Assembly (NCBI RefSeq): GCF_001591005.1
Contig: NZ_BCTY01000018.1
Location: forward strand, 1 to 61,214
Length of the DNA stretch: 61,214 nt
Direction: 5' to 3'
From: Sphingomonas sanguinis NBRC 13937
GTDB taxonomy: Bacteria > Pseudomonadota > Alphaproteobacteria > Sphingomonadales > Sphingomonadaceae
A program made the position numbers and the translations under genes. Below, piece by piece: positions 20,722 through 27,867 of the stretch (position 1 is the stretch's first letter; each line of letters starts with the position of its first letter). The notes under the pieces were generated by a model, which was not told where the DNA came from, searched no databases, and worked only from the letters and a program-made list of their open reading frames with translations.

Positions 20722-21210
20722 TCACATCCCCGCATCGGGATCGGTCAGCCCGATCATCCGCCGCCCGGCCCGCCTCGCGAAATTCAGCGTTGCCTTCTTC
20801 CGCACATGGGGAGGAAGCGGCACACTATGCGCCTCGCGCACGATTGCCGCGTCATAGCGGTCCGCAACGATGATCCCCGTCCGCTCGGGCAGGAACGCCG
20901 CGCTGTCGAGCGGCGACCAGTCGAACCCGGCGGGCACCGCCCAGTAGAAGCGGTCGCAATGCGCCAAATAATCCGGCCATTTGCCGTCGCCCAGCATATC
21001 GGCGCGCGACACCTTGATCTCGACGACGACGACTTGTCCCCGCGCGTCGAGCGCCATCAGGTCGGCGCGGCGGCCGCCTTCCAACGGGACTTCGGGGATG
21101 GTGATCAGGTCGTGGCGGAGCAGCATCCGGGTCACGCCCCGCGCGACATCGGCGGCGCAGAGTGGCGATAGCGGATCGTCGACACACGAAGCGGGCGGCA
21201 TGTCCAACAT
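20722..21210 (-). CDS. mmcB: MmcB family DNA repair protein
   Basis: A 162-residue protein of the MmcB family, named from Caulobacter, where mmcB is SOS-regulated and needed for mitomycin C resistance. The core looks like a PD-(D/E)xK nuclease fold: Glu in IPEVPLEGGRRADL with its Asp, then VVVEIKVSRADML, followed by a WPDY segment. It may therefore act on damaged DNA, but its activity is unproven. The stop lies 30 nt from the convergent GH30 end. A LexA-type box is placed 13 nt before the start, which supports damage induction. Confidence 0.88.
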   Translation of the reverse strand: MLDMPPASCVDDPLSPLCAADVARGVTRMLLRHDLITIPEVPLEGGRRADLMALDARGQVVVVEIKVSRADMLGDGKWPDYLAHCDRFYWAVPAGFDWSPLDSAAFLPERTGIIVADRYDAAIVREAHSVPLPPHVRKKATLNFARRAGRRMIGLTDPDAGM

Positions 21211-21222
21211 GCCACCCGCTTA

Positions 21223-21237
21223 GAACATTTGACGAAC
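21223..21237 (-). promoter_or_regulatory. LexA (SOS) box upstream of mmcB
   Basis: On the minus strand the sequence reads GTTC-N7-GTTC exactly, the known LexA operator of Alphaproteobacteria. It ends 13 nt before the mmcB ATG, where bound LexA would block transcription. Confidence 0.85.
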
Positions 21238-21264
21238 ATTTGCAAAGCCCTGCGGGGCTCAGGC

Positions 21265-21289
21265 AAAAAACAGGCCCCAAATCAGGGCC
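21265..21289 (-). terminator. Terminator after sleB-like gene
   Basis: On the minus strand GGCCC and GGGCC form a short stem around a 7-nt loop, followed by TGTTTTTT. It lies 8 nt after the cell wall hydrolase stop. Confidence 0.6.
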
Positions 21290-21296
21290 ATGACCG

Positions 21297-21950
21297 TCAA
21301 CGATAGAAGATGTGGTTACCGATCGCGGCGACCTTCTGCACCCGCACGCCCGGACGGTTGCCCGGCGTGTTGAAGTACAGCGCCTTGCCGGCGGTGCTGT
21401 CCCACGCCTGGGCCAGCGCGACCTTGGCGACCGCAACGGCGGTGCGATAGGCACTGCGCGATGGGCTGACCGACGGGATTTCGCCGCCACGCACGAAGCT
21501 GAACTGGCCGCGCTGCTTGATGACGTTGCAGACGTCGGTGGGGAAACGGCCCGACTTGGTGCGGTTCAGGATGACCTGGGCGACGGCAAGCTGACCCGCC
21601 AGCGGTTCACCGCGACCTTCGAAATAAATGGCACCGGCCAGACAGCGGAGCTCTTCGCTCGACGCGATCTCGTCCTGGTCGGCCACGGCGTCGGCCAGCG
21701 AATCATATTCGCTGTCGTCATCGCCTTCGGAAATCTGGGAAAAATCGGGGAGCGCGGACATGGTGGCCCGGGCGCTCTGGGGAACCATCGCAACATCGGC
21801 GACGTTGATCCCGGAAACAGTCATCGCACTGACTGGAGTGGCAGCAGCACCGGCAACGTTGGTCGCGAGGCTGGGGGTGCTGGTGGCGAGAAGACCCGCC
21901 AGAGATAGAGCCATGGCAGCGGACGCCGCGACTCGCTTGAAAACGGTCAT
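21297..21950 (-). CDS. SleB-type cell wall hydrolase
   Basis: A 217-residue exported protein. The N-terminus (residues 1-30) is a signal peptide, an acidic low-complexity linker follows (SEGDDDSEYDSLADAVADQ, about 75-93), and the C-terminal 115 residues are a Hydrolase_2/SleB domain (LAGAIYFEGRGEPLAGQLAV, VILNRTKSGRFPTDVCNVI, FSFV). The Glu in FEGRGE is the expected catalytic residue. Family members cleave peptidoglycan, in spores as cortex-lytic transglycosylases; in sphingomonads the role is probably wall remodelling. It is monocistronic, with a terminator directly after it. Confidence 0.88.
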   Translation of the reverse strand: MTVFKRVAASAAMALSLAGLLATSTPSLATNVAGAAATPVSAMTVSGINVADVAMVPQSARATMSALPDFSQISEGDDDSEYDSLADAVADQDEIASSEELRCLAGAIYFEGRGEPLAGQLAVAQVILNRTKSGRFPTDVCNVIKQRGQFSFVRGGEIPSVSPSRSAYRTAVAVAKVALAQAWDSTAGKALYFNTPGNRPGVRVQKVAAIGNHIFYR

Positions 21951-22105
21951 TCACTCAAACAGACATGCGGTTGGATCACGGACCCGAGCATTGCCCAAAG
22001 GCGCTCGTCCGGGCTTCCCCCCGACTGCGTAACCCACCGGATCGCACCCGATAAGCACAACGCGAAATTACGATGGGGGGCTCGTGGCCGATCCGGCCGC
22101 GTTCG

Positions 22106-22432
22106 TCAATGTTGCAGGATCGTTTCAGCGGTGAACCGTTCCGCCGCAGCGCCATCCAGTTCGATCACCCACAGATCGGGATCGCGCGCCCGACGCCGCT
22201 GCCAATAGCTTAAAATATCGTTTGCAGGAGTCGAGTCGATCAGGGTGGTTCGACCGTCGGGACCGATGCCGCGTTCCATCACGCGCTCGCGCCGGTCGGC
22301 ATCGACGATAATCACCAGGATGCCACCACCCTGTGGATCGCCCTTGGCCAGCACCATGCCCATGCCACCGCTGTCGTTCATCCGGCGGAGCAGAGCGGCA
22401 ACCAGCATATGGCTGGGCAGGCGGTCGTCCAT
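22106..22432 (-). CDS. DUF1491 family protein
   Basis: A 108-residue cytosolic protein of DUF1491, found in Alphaproteobacteria. Conserved features seen are the GGMGMVLAKGDPQGGGILVII core and the C-terminal RDPDLWVIELDG segment. No function is known. The ATG at 22432 follows the thioesterase stop by only 4 nt, so it is the last gene of the hpf-ptsN-thioesterase unit; a longer frame runs back into that gene and is not used. Confidence 0.8.
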   Translation of the reverse strand: MDDRLPSHMLVAALLRRMNDSGGMGMVLAKGDPQGGGILVIIVDADRRERVMERGIGPDGRTTLIDSTPANDILSYWQRRRARDPDLWVIELDGAAAERFTAETILQH

Positions 22433-22436
22433 CGTA

Positions 22437-22895
22437 TCAGGCGGTCCGATACCCTGGCAGTCCGGCGAGCGCGATCTGCGAGCGCATGAAGGTGCCGGTG
22501 CCGCGTGCGACTTCCTCGCCCTGCGCATCGATCAGCCGTGCGTCGGCGACGAACACCCGCCGCCGCCCGCTGACCCAGCGCCCCTCGGCCACCACCTCCC
22601 CCGCCTTCATCGGGCGGGTGAGCAGCAGGTTGAACTGCGTCGTCAGCAGAAAACGGTCGGTGACCAGGCTGTTGCAGGCATAAAAGGCGGCATCGTCGAG
22701 CATCTTGAAATAGCTCGTGCCATGCGCCGCCCCGGCCGCGTGATAATGACGCTCGTCGACGCGAAAGCGTATCCGCGCGATACCGGGTTCGGGAATGTCC
22801 AGCGTCGATTCAAACAGTCGGTTGATCGGGGCCTCGGCATAGAGCGTCTCGAGCGCCCGGAAATGCGCGGCCTCGCCCTCAGGCCGCGGCGTCAC
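22437..22895 (-). CDS. PaaI-type hotdog-fold thioesterase
   Basis: A 152-residue single hotdog-fold protein. The segment YHAAGAAHGTSYFKMLDDAAFYACNS near residues 50-75 holds the usual HG(T/S) loop and helix Asp of the PaaI group, which hydrolyses acyl-CoA thioesters in the cytosol. The GTG start at 22895 lies inside the ptsN 3' end (17-nt overlap) with GAGG 6 nt upstream. The acyl-CoA substrate cannot be told from sequence. Confidence 0.82.
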   Translation of the reverse strand: MTPRPEGEAAHFRALETLYAEAPINRLFESTLDIPEPGIARIRFRVDERHYHAAGAAHGTSYFKMLDDAAFYACNSLVTDRFLLTTQFNLLLTRPMKAGEVVAEGRWVSGRRRVFVADARLIDAQGEEVARGTGTFMRSQIALAGLPGYRTA

Positions 22896-23349
22896 GCGCC
22901 TCGTCCTGGGTCAGCAGCGCCCAGATCGCATCGGGCGAGCCCGCCCCGCGCAACTTGGCGACGAAACCCTTGTCGCGCAGCCGCCGGGAAACACGCGCCA
23001 GCGCCTTCAGATGCGCGGACCCCGCATCGGCGGGCGAGAACATCGCAAAGACCAGATCGACCGGCATGTCGTCCACCGCCTGGAAATCGACCGGCTGGGC
23101 CAGCCGCGCAAAGACACCGACGATCTGCTCCAGCCCCGCCACCTTGCCGTGCGGAATGGCGATCCCCCCGCCGAAGCCGGTGGAGCCCAGCTTTTCGCGC
23201 TCGGTCAGGACATCGGCCAGCAGCTTGGCATCCTGTCCCGCCGGCCCCGCCGCAGCGGTGCCGAGAGTCTGGAACAGGCTCTTCTTGTTCGCGGCCGTGA
23301 GTCCGGCCAGCACCGTGTCGTGGCGCAACAGATCGCTGAAATCGTTCAT
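22879..23349 (-). CDS. ptsN: PTS IIA-like nitrogen-regulatory protein PtsN
   Basis: A 156-residue EIIA-Ntr protein. The phosphorylated His lies in GGGIAIPHGKV near residue 71, in the typical mannitol/fructose-type IIA fold. It is the final phosphate acceptor of the nitrogen PTS and regulates potassium transport, stress responses and ppGpp in relatives. The ATG at 23349 has GGAAAG before it; the 39 extra upstream codons are not part of the family. It follows hpf, a conserved pairing, but rpoN, which often precedes hpf, is absent here. Confidence 0.92.
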   Translation of the reverse strand: MNDFSDLLRHDTVLAGLTAANKKSLFQTLGTAAAGPAGQDAKLLADVLTEREKLGSTGFGGGIAIPHGKVAGLEQIVGVFARLAQPVDFQAVDDMPVDLVFAMFSPADAGSAHLKALARVSRRLRDKGFVAKLRGAGSPDAIWALLTQDEARDAAA

Positions 23350-23413
23350 GGTCTTTCCGAAGCGCCCCCGCGCGGCCCGGCTATTAGCGGCCCGCGCGGA
23401 AGAACGATAGAGC

Positions 23414-24004
23414 TTATCCGGCCGTGCCGCCCCGTTGCGGCTCGACCCAGCCGATGGTTCCATCACCCCGGCGATAGACCATATTATACGAACCGGTCCC
23501 CGAATTCTTGAACAACAGGGCCGCAGTATTGCGCAGGTCGAGCATCATGACCGCATCCGAGACACTGGCATCGGGAATATCGACGCGGGTTTCGGCGATG
23601 ATCAGGGGCGCATCGCCCGCTTCGTCCTCATCGACCTGTTCGGCGAAGAGGGTATAGCCCGCGTCATAGGCCCCGGCCTCGGCCAGCTCGATCGCCTGAC
23701 CCTGGTTACGATCCTTCAGGCGGCGCGAATAGCGGCGCAGCTGCTTTTCGATCTTGGTCGCAGCGCCGTCAAAGGCAAGATGCGCGTCCTGCGCATCATG
23801 ACGGCCCTTCAGGACCAGACCACGGGTGACGTGCATCACGATATCGCATTTGAACCCGACATCATGCGGGCCCTTGCCGAACGTCACCTCGGACGAGATG
23901 GCGCGGGCGAAATATTTCTCGGCGATACCCTGAAGCCGGTCCGTCACATGGGTCCGCAGCGCGTCGCCCGTTTCGACCTGATGACCAGAAATCCGGATAT
24001 CCAT
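23414..24004 (-). CDS. hpf: Long-form ribosome hibernation promoting factor
   Basis: A 196-residue long HPF. The N-terminal S30AE domain (residues 1-105, opening MDIRISGHQVETGDALR) binds the decoding centre of the 30S subunit. A linker leads to the C-terminal dimerisation domain (about 135-190, SDAVMMLDLRNTAALLFKN and GTIGWVEP) that joins two 70S into 100S ribosomes. AAGGAGAAGACG precedes the ATG. It is followed by ptsN after 64 nt, and 55 nt separate it from dnaQ, so its own promoter near 24005-24059 is possible. Confidence 0.95.
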   Translation of the reverse strand: MDIRISGHQVETGDALRTHVTDRLQGIAEKYFARAISSEVTFGKGPHDVGFKCDIVMHVTRGLVLKGRHDAQDAHLAFDGAATKIEKQLRRYSRRLKDRNQGQAIELAEAGAYDAGYTLFAEQVDEDEAGDAPLIIAETRVDIPDASVSDAVMMLDLRNTAALLFKNSGTGSYNMVYRRGDGTIGWVEPQRGGTAG

Positions 24005-24059
24005 CGTCTTCTCCTTGATGCACTCTGATGGGACGGTCCTTTTGGCCTGTCCCGTGGCG

Positions 24060-24755
24060 TCAACCGGACGCCTCGGCCCCCCAAACCGGATCTTTTATAT
24101 CCTTTAGAAACGCCGCATGGGCGGCAAGTTCCGCCTCGCTCGGCCGGAAAGTGCGCGGCGGGCGGACCTTGGCGGGCGCGCGGGCGACGATCACCGGCCC
24201 GCTTTCCTCGACGGAGTCGGCCAGCAGGCCCAGGCCGATCTGCCGCCCGCCCATCAGCTCGACATAGACCTGCGCCAGCAGCTGCGCGTCGAGCAACGCG
24301 CCGTGCAGCACACGGTGCGAACGGTCGATGCCATAGCGCGAGCAGAGCGCATCGAGCGTATGCTTGGCGCCCGGGTGCTTGCTGCGCGCGATCGCCAGCG
24401 TATCGACCATGCGCGTCTTTTCATCGACCGGCGGAAAGCCCAGCGCGCCCAGCTCGCCATTGATGAAGCCGAAGTCGAAGGTCGCGTTATGCGCGATCAG
24501 CGGCGCGTCGCCGATAAAGTCCAGGAACGCGGCCACGCCCTCGGCAAAGACCGGCTTGTCCTTCAGGAACGCATCCGACAATCCGTGGACCGCCTGCGCC
24601 TCGGCCGGCATCGACCGTTCGGGATTGAAATAGGCGTGATAGGTGCGACCGGTTTCGACCCGGTTGACCAGTTCGACACAGCCGATTTCGACCAGCCGGT
24701 CGCCTTCCGAAAATTTGAACCCTGTCGTTTCGGTGTCGAAAACGATCTCTCTCAT
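24060..24755 (-). CDS. dnaQ: DNA polymerase III epsilon subunit (proofreading exonuclease)
   Basis: A 231-residue DnaQ. The DEDDh exonuclease motifs are seen in order: ExoI FDTETTGF at residues 6-13, ExoII HNATFDFGF near 95, and ExoIII HGALLDAQLL near 155-165. It gives 3'-5' proofreading to the replicase. The C-terminal 45 residues should tether it to the alpha subunit. The ATG at 24755 is 7 nt after the coaE stop; an upstream open frame lies inside coaE. It belongs to the origin-proximal ppsR-maf-aroE-coaE-dnaQ operon. Confidence 0.95.
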   Translation of the reverse strand: MREIVFDTETTGFKFSEGDRLVEIGCVELVNRVETGRTYHAYFNPERSMPAEAQAVHGLSDAFLKDKPVFAEGVAAFLDFIGDAPLIAHNATFDFGFINGELGALGFPPVDEKTRMVDTLAIARSKHPGAKHTLDALCSRYGIDRSHRVLHGALLDAQLLAQVYVELMGGRQIGLGLLADSVEESGPVIVARAPAKVRPPRTFRPSEAELAAHAAFLKDIKDPVWGAEASG

Positions 24756-24762
24756 GACCTGA

Positions 24763-25356
24763 CTATCGGCCTTCGGAGTCCCGCATGCAAGTGATGAGCG
24801 CGCGGACTTTTTCGCGGGTTTCGCCCAGTGGAATGTCGGTCGCGATGACATGATCGGCACGCGCACGCTTTTCCACATCGGGCAGCTGACGCGCGAGAAT
24901 CGCGGCAAATTTCTCTTTGGTCATGCCGGGTCTTGCCAACACCCTTGCCTCTTGCACCGCCGGTTCTGCCGAAACCACCAACACCTTATCCACAGCCTTA
25001 TCACCACCGGTTTCCAACAAGAGCGGCACGTCCACCACCACCAGCGGAGCGTCGGCATGGACCGTCAGAAAGGCCGTGCGTTCGGCCTGGACGGCGGGGT
25101 GCACGATCGCCTCGAGTCGGCGCATCGCGGAGTCATCGCCCAGCACCGCCCGGCCCAGCGCCGCCCGATTCACGCCATCGGGACCAGTCGTGCCGGGAAA
25201 GGCCGACTCGATCGCCGCGACCAGTGCTCCACCGGGCCCCTGCAAGCGATGGACACAGGCATCGGCGTCGAACACCGGCACCCCCTCGTCGCGAAACATC
25301 TGCGCGACGGTCGACTTGCCCATGCCGATCGAGCCGGTCAGCCCCAGCACGATCAT
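24763..25356 (-). CDS. coaE: Dephospho-CoA kinase
   Basis: A 197-residue P-loop kinase that phosphorylates the ribose 3'-hydroxyl of dephospho-CoA, the last step of coenzyme A synthesis. The Walker A GLTGSIGMGKST is at residues 5-16, the substrate segment VFDADACVH near 30, and DVPLLLETG near 113. It overlaps the aroE stop by ATGA, which points to translational coupling. Length is normal. Confidence 0.95.
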   Translation of the reverse strand: MIVLGLTGSIGMGKSTVAQMFRDEGVPVFDADACVHRLQGPGGALVAAIESAFPGTTGPDGVNRAALGRAVLGDDSAMRRLEAIVHPAVQAERTAFLTVHADAPLVVVDVPLLLETGGDKAVDKVLVVSAEPAVQEARVLARPGMTKEKFAAILARQLPDVEKRARADHVIATDIPLGETREKVRALITCMRDSEGR

Positions 25357-26165
25357 CCGAGCAGAATCTTGCGCAGTGCCGCATCCCGCTCGCGCGGCGG
25401 CGCGGCCCCGAAGAACCGCTCGAACGCCACCGCCGCCTGGCCGATCAGCATTTCCAGCCCGTCGATCGTCGCCAGTCCCCTCGCCCGCGCCGCCGCCAGC
25501 AAGCCGGTTTCCAGCGGCGCATAGACGATGTCATAGACCACGGCCTCAGGCGGAAGCTCCGACAGGTCCAGGTCGAGCGGCGGCTGGCCGGTCATCCCCA
25601 GGCTGGTCGCGTTGACCACCAGAAAACCGGGCGGGACAGCCTCCCCGATCGGCAAGGCCTGCCCCTCCAGTCCAAAGGACGACAACAGGCTCGCGCCCTT
25701 TTCCACATTGCGGTTGAACAGGGTCACCGGCCCCACACCGATCTCGGCCAGCGCGTACAGCACCGCGCGCGCCGCCCCCCCCGCCCCGATCACCGTCACC
25801 GGCTTGCCCGCCAGATCATAGGGCTTCAGTGGTGCCGCAAATCCCGCCGCATCGGTGTTGGTCCCGACCAAAGCGCCGTCCGCGTCGCGAAACGCGGTGT
25901 TGGTCGCCCCGATCGCGGTCCGCACATCCTCGCGATCCTCGACATGATCCAGTGCGGCGATCTTGTGCGGCACGGTGATGTTGCAGCCGCGCCAGTCCGG
26001 GTCATGCTTCCGCTCGGCGAAATAGGCAGGCAGCGCGTCCGGGGTGACGTGGGTGGCGCGATACTCCGCCTCGATCCCCAGCGCGTTCAGCCAGAAACCG
26101 TGGATTTTCGGGGACTTGCTATGGCTGATCGGGTCGCCGATCACCTCGGCATAGGGCTTGGCCAT
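25353..26165 (-). CDS. aroE: Shikimate dehydrogenase (NADP+)
   Basis: A 270-residue AroE that reduces 3-dehydroshikimate to shikimate with NADPH. The shikimate-binding motif GDPISHSKSPKIH is at residues 10-22, the catalytic Lys and Asp lie in NITVPHKIAALDH and TNTDAAGF, and the NADP loop GAGGAARAV is near 127. It shares one nucleotide with the maf stop (TGATG) and four with coaE. Confidence 0.95.
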   Translation of the reverse strand: MAKPYAEVIGDPISHSKSPKIHGFWLNALGIEAEYRATHVTPDALPAYFAERKHDPDWRGCNITVPHKIAALDHVEDREDVRTAIGATNTAFRDADGALVGTNTDAAGFAAPLKPYDLAGKPVTVIGAGGAARAVLYALAEIGVGPVTLFNRNVEKGASLLSSFGLEGQALPIGEAVPPGFLVVNATSLGMTGQPPLDLDLSELPPEAVVYDIVYAPLETGLLAAARARGLATIDGLEMLIGQAAVAFERFFGAAPPRERDAALRKILLG

Positions 26166-26752
26166 CAGGCCGCCATCCAGCCGCGCTCACGCAAATAGCC
26201 GAGCACCGGGAGCAGCGGCATGCCGAGGATGGTGAAGTGACTCCCCTCGATCCGCGAGAAGAGCTGCACCCCCGGCCCCTCGATCCGGAAACAGCCGACG
26301 CAGCCCGCGATTTCGGGCCATTCCTGATCCAGATAGCGGTCGATAAATGCGCCCGAGAGCGGGCGGACATGGAGTTTCGCACGCTCGACATGGCGCCAGA
26401 CCGGGCGGCCATGTTCGGCAACCACCGCCGCGCTCCACAATTCATGGCTCCCGCCGCTCATCCGGGTGAGATGCTCGGCCGCCTGTTCGCGGCTCTCGGG
26501 CTTGTCGAGCAGGGTGCCGTCGGCGAGCGCCACGATCGAGTCCGATCCCAGCACCGGCACCGGCCCGGCATTCGCCGACACCTTCACCGCCTTCATCTCG
26601 GCCAGCGCGTCGGACAGGTCGCGCGGGGAAGCCCCCGCCATCGCTGCCTTGACGCCCGCTTCGTCGACCCGCGCGGGCAGCGCTTCGTAGGCGACCCCGG
26701 CGGCGTCGAGCATCGCCCGGCGCGAGGCGCTTTGCGAGGCCAGGATGATCAT
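26165..26752 (-). CDS. Maf-family nucleotide pyrophosphatase
   Basis: A 195-residue Maf protein. The opening ILASQSASRRAML is the signature, and the catalytic Asp is in VPVLGSDSIVAL near residue 70. Maf proteins hydrolyse dTTP, UTP or modified nucleotides to monophosphates and are linked to septum formation and housecleaning. Which subfamily (YhdE or YceF) applies is not decided here. The ATG overlaps the ppsR stop by 4 nt. Confidence 0.92.
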   Translation of the reverse strand: MIILASQSASRRAMLDAAGVAYEALPARVDEAGVKAAMAGASPRDLSDALAEMKAVKVSANAGPVPVLGSDSIVALADGTLLDKPESREQAAEHLTRMSGGSHELWSAAVVAEHGRPVWRHVERAKLHVRPLSGAFIDRYLDQEWPEIAGCVGCFRIEGPGVQLFSRIEGSHFTILGMPLLPVLGYLRERGWMAA

Positions 26753-27564
26753 GCGGGCTTCCTTTGATTCACGAGCGAGATGATCGCGGCCGCCGTCTCC
26801 TCGATCGAACGGCGGGTGACGTCGATCACCGGCCAGTCATTGTCGGCGAACATCCGGCGCGCGAAGGTGAGTTCGCGGTTCACCGCCTCCTGCTCGACAT
26901 AATCGGTGTCGGGCGCCTGGTTGAGCGAGAGCAGGCGATTGCGGCGAATGGCGATCAGCCGGTCGGCACTGGTGGTCAGCCCCACGACCAGCGGCTTCTT
27001 CAGCGTATAGAGCGAGGGGGGCGGGGGGCTTTCGACCACGATCGGGATGTTGGCGGTCTTGTACCCGCGATTGGCGAGATAGATGGAGGTCGGCGTCTTG
27101 GACGAGCGGCTGACCCCGGCCAGCACGATATCGGCCTCCTCCCATTCCTCCCAGGCGATGCCGTCGTCATGCGCGATGGTGAACTGGATCGCATCGACGC
27201 GGGCGAAATAGGCCGCGTCCAGGACATGCTGGCGACCGGGCCGCATCTTGGCCTGCACGCCCAGCAGCCCCGACAGCGCCGCATTGACCGGATCGAGCGG
27301 CGCGACCGTCGGCAGGCCCAGCGCGTGGCACCGGCTTTCCAGCACGCGCCGCGTCACCGGGTTCACCAGCGTATAGATGACCAGCCCCGGATTCTGCGCG
27401 ATCTCCTGCAGGATGCGCTCCAGATGGCTTTCGGTGCGCACCATCGGCCAGAAGTGCCGGACGGTTTCCACATCGTCATATTGGGCCAGCGCCGCCTTGG
27501 CGATGTTCTCCAGCGTCTCGCCGGTGGAATCGGACAGCAGATGCAGGTGGAGGCGCGTCGTCAT
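26749..27564 (-). CDS. ppsR: Pyruvate, water dikinase / phosphate dikinase regulatory protein (DUF299)
   Basis: A 271-residue bifunctional ADP-dependent kinase and Pi-dependent pyrophosphorylase. The P-loop GVSRSSKTPTSIYLANRG is near residues 150-167 and the N-terminus HLHLLSDSTGETLENIAKA is typical. It controls PEP synthase or pyruvate phosphate dikinase by reversible threonine phosphorylation. Its homologue RP001 marks the edge of the replication origin in Rickettsia and Caulobacter, and here too it borders the candidate origin. A perfect DnaA box lies 18 nt upstream of the start. Confidence 0.93.
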   Translation of the reverse strand: MTTRLHLHLLSDSTGETLENIAKAALAQYDDVETVRHFWPMVRTESHLERILQEIAQNPGLVIYTLVNPVTRRVLESRCHALGLPTVAPLDPVNAALSGLLGVQAKMRPGRQHVLDAAYFARVDAIQFTIAHDDGIAWEEWEEADIVLAGVSRSSKTPTSIYLANRGYKTANIPIVVESPPPPSLYTLKKPLVVGLTTSADRLIAIRRNRLLSLNQAPDTDYVEQEAVNRELTFARRMFADNDWPVIDVTRRSIEETAAAIISLVNQRKPA

Positions 27565-27581
27565 GGCCGGACTAATGACTC

Positions 27582-27590
27582 TGTGGATAA
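27582..27590 (-). promoter_or_regulatory. DnaA box, perfect consensus
   Basis: Reads TTATCCACA on the minus strand, 18 nt before the ppsR start. Confidence 0.85.
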
Positions 27591-27643
27591 CATGTCACGA
27601 ATCGGTAGCGTAACTTTGCCGACCGGCCAAGCGGCGGACCGGC

Positions 27644-27652
27644 GGTGGATAA
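27644..27652 (-). promoter_or_regulatory. DnaA box, 8 of 9
   Basis: Reads TTATCCACC on the minus strand inside the candidate oriC. Confidence 0.7.
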
Positions 27653-27691
27653 CGACCGATTCGTCCACATCGAATCCCACAGGCCCGATTC

Positions 27692-27700
27692 TTTTCCACA
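27692..27700 (+). promoter_or_regulatory. DnaA box, 8 of 9
   Basis: Reads TTTTCCACA inside the candidate oriC; a weaker TCGTCCACA lies at 27661. Confidence 0.7.
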
Positions 27701-27867
27701 GCCTGTGAGTTATGGGGGCGATGAATCCGAATCCCGTTGAATCGGCGATTCCCCATGAGTCAACGTGTTGGCATAACGGGGAGAGCCGCATAATCCCGAC
27801 AACCAACGTGCCAACCACTTCAACAATCCATTCTTAGAATCTTCTTTAATAGAAGAAGGGGGGTCCC

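Larger units (their letters stand above)
27565..27867. other. Probable chromosomal replication origin (oriC)
   Basis: This 303-bp non-coding region lies between ppsR (RP001 homologue) and hemE, the setting of the Caulobacter and Rickettsia origins. It contains one perfect DnaA box, two 8/9 boxes and one 7/9 box, plus GANTC sites at 27577, 27599, 27658, 27672, 27687, 27723, 27729, 27739, 27747, 27757 and 27837, with one more in hemE at 27882. An A/T-rich stretch at about 27815-27858, with CTTCTT/AAGAAG arms, is a candidate unwinding element. Genes on both sides run away from it. Confidence 0.85.

Noticed and set aside
24986..24994. Perfect TTATCCACA inside coaE
   Set aside because: A single copy within conserved codons (VDKVL region), away from the origin-like cluster; likely chance.
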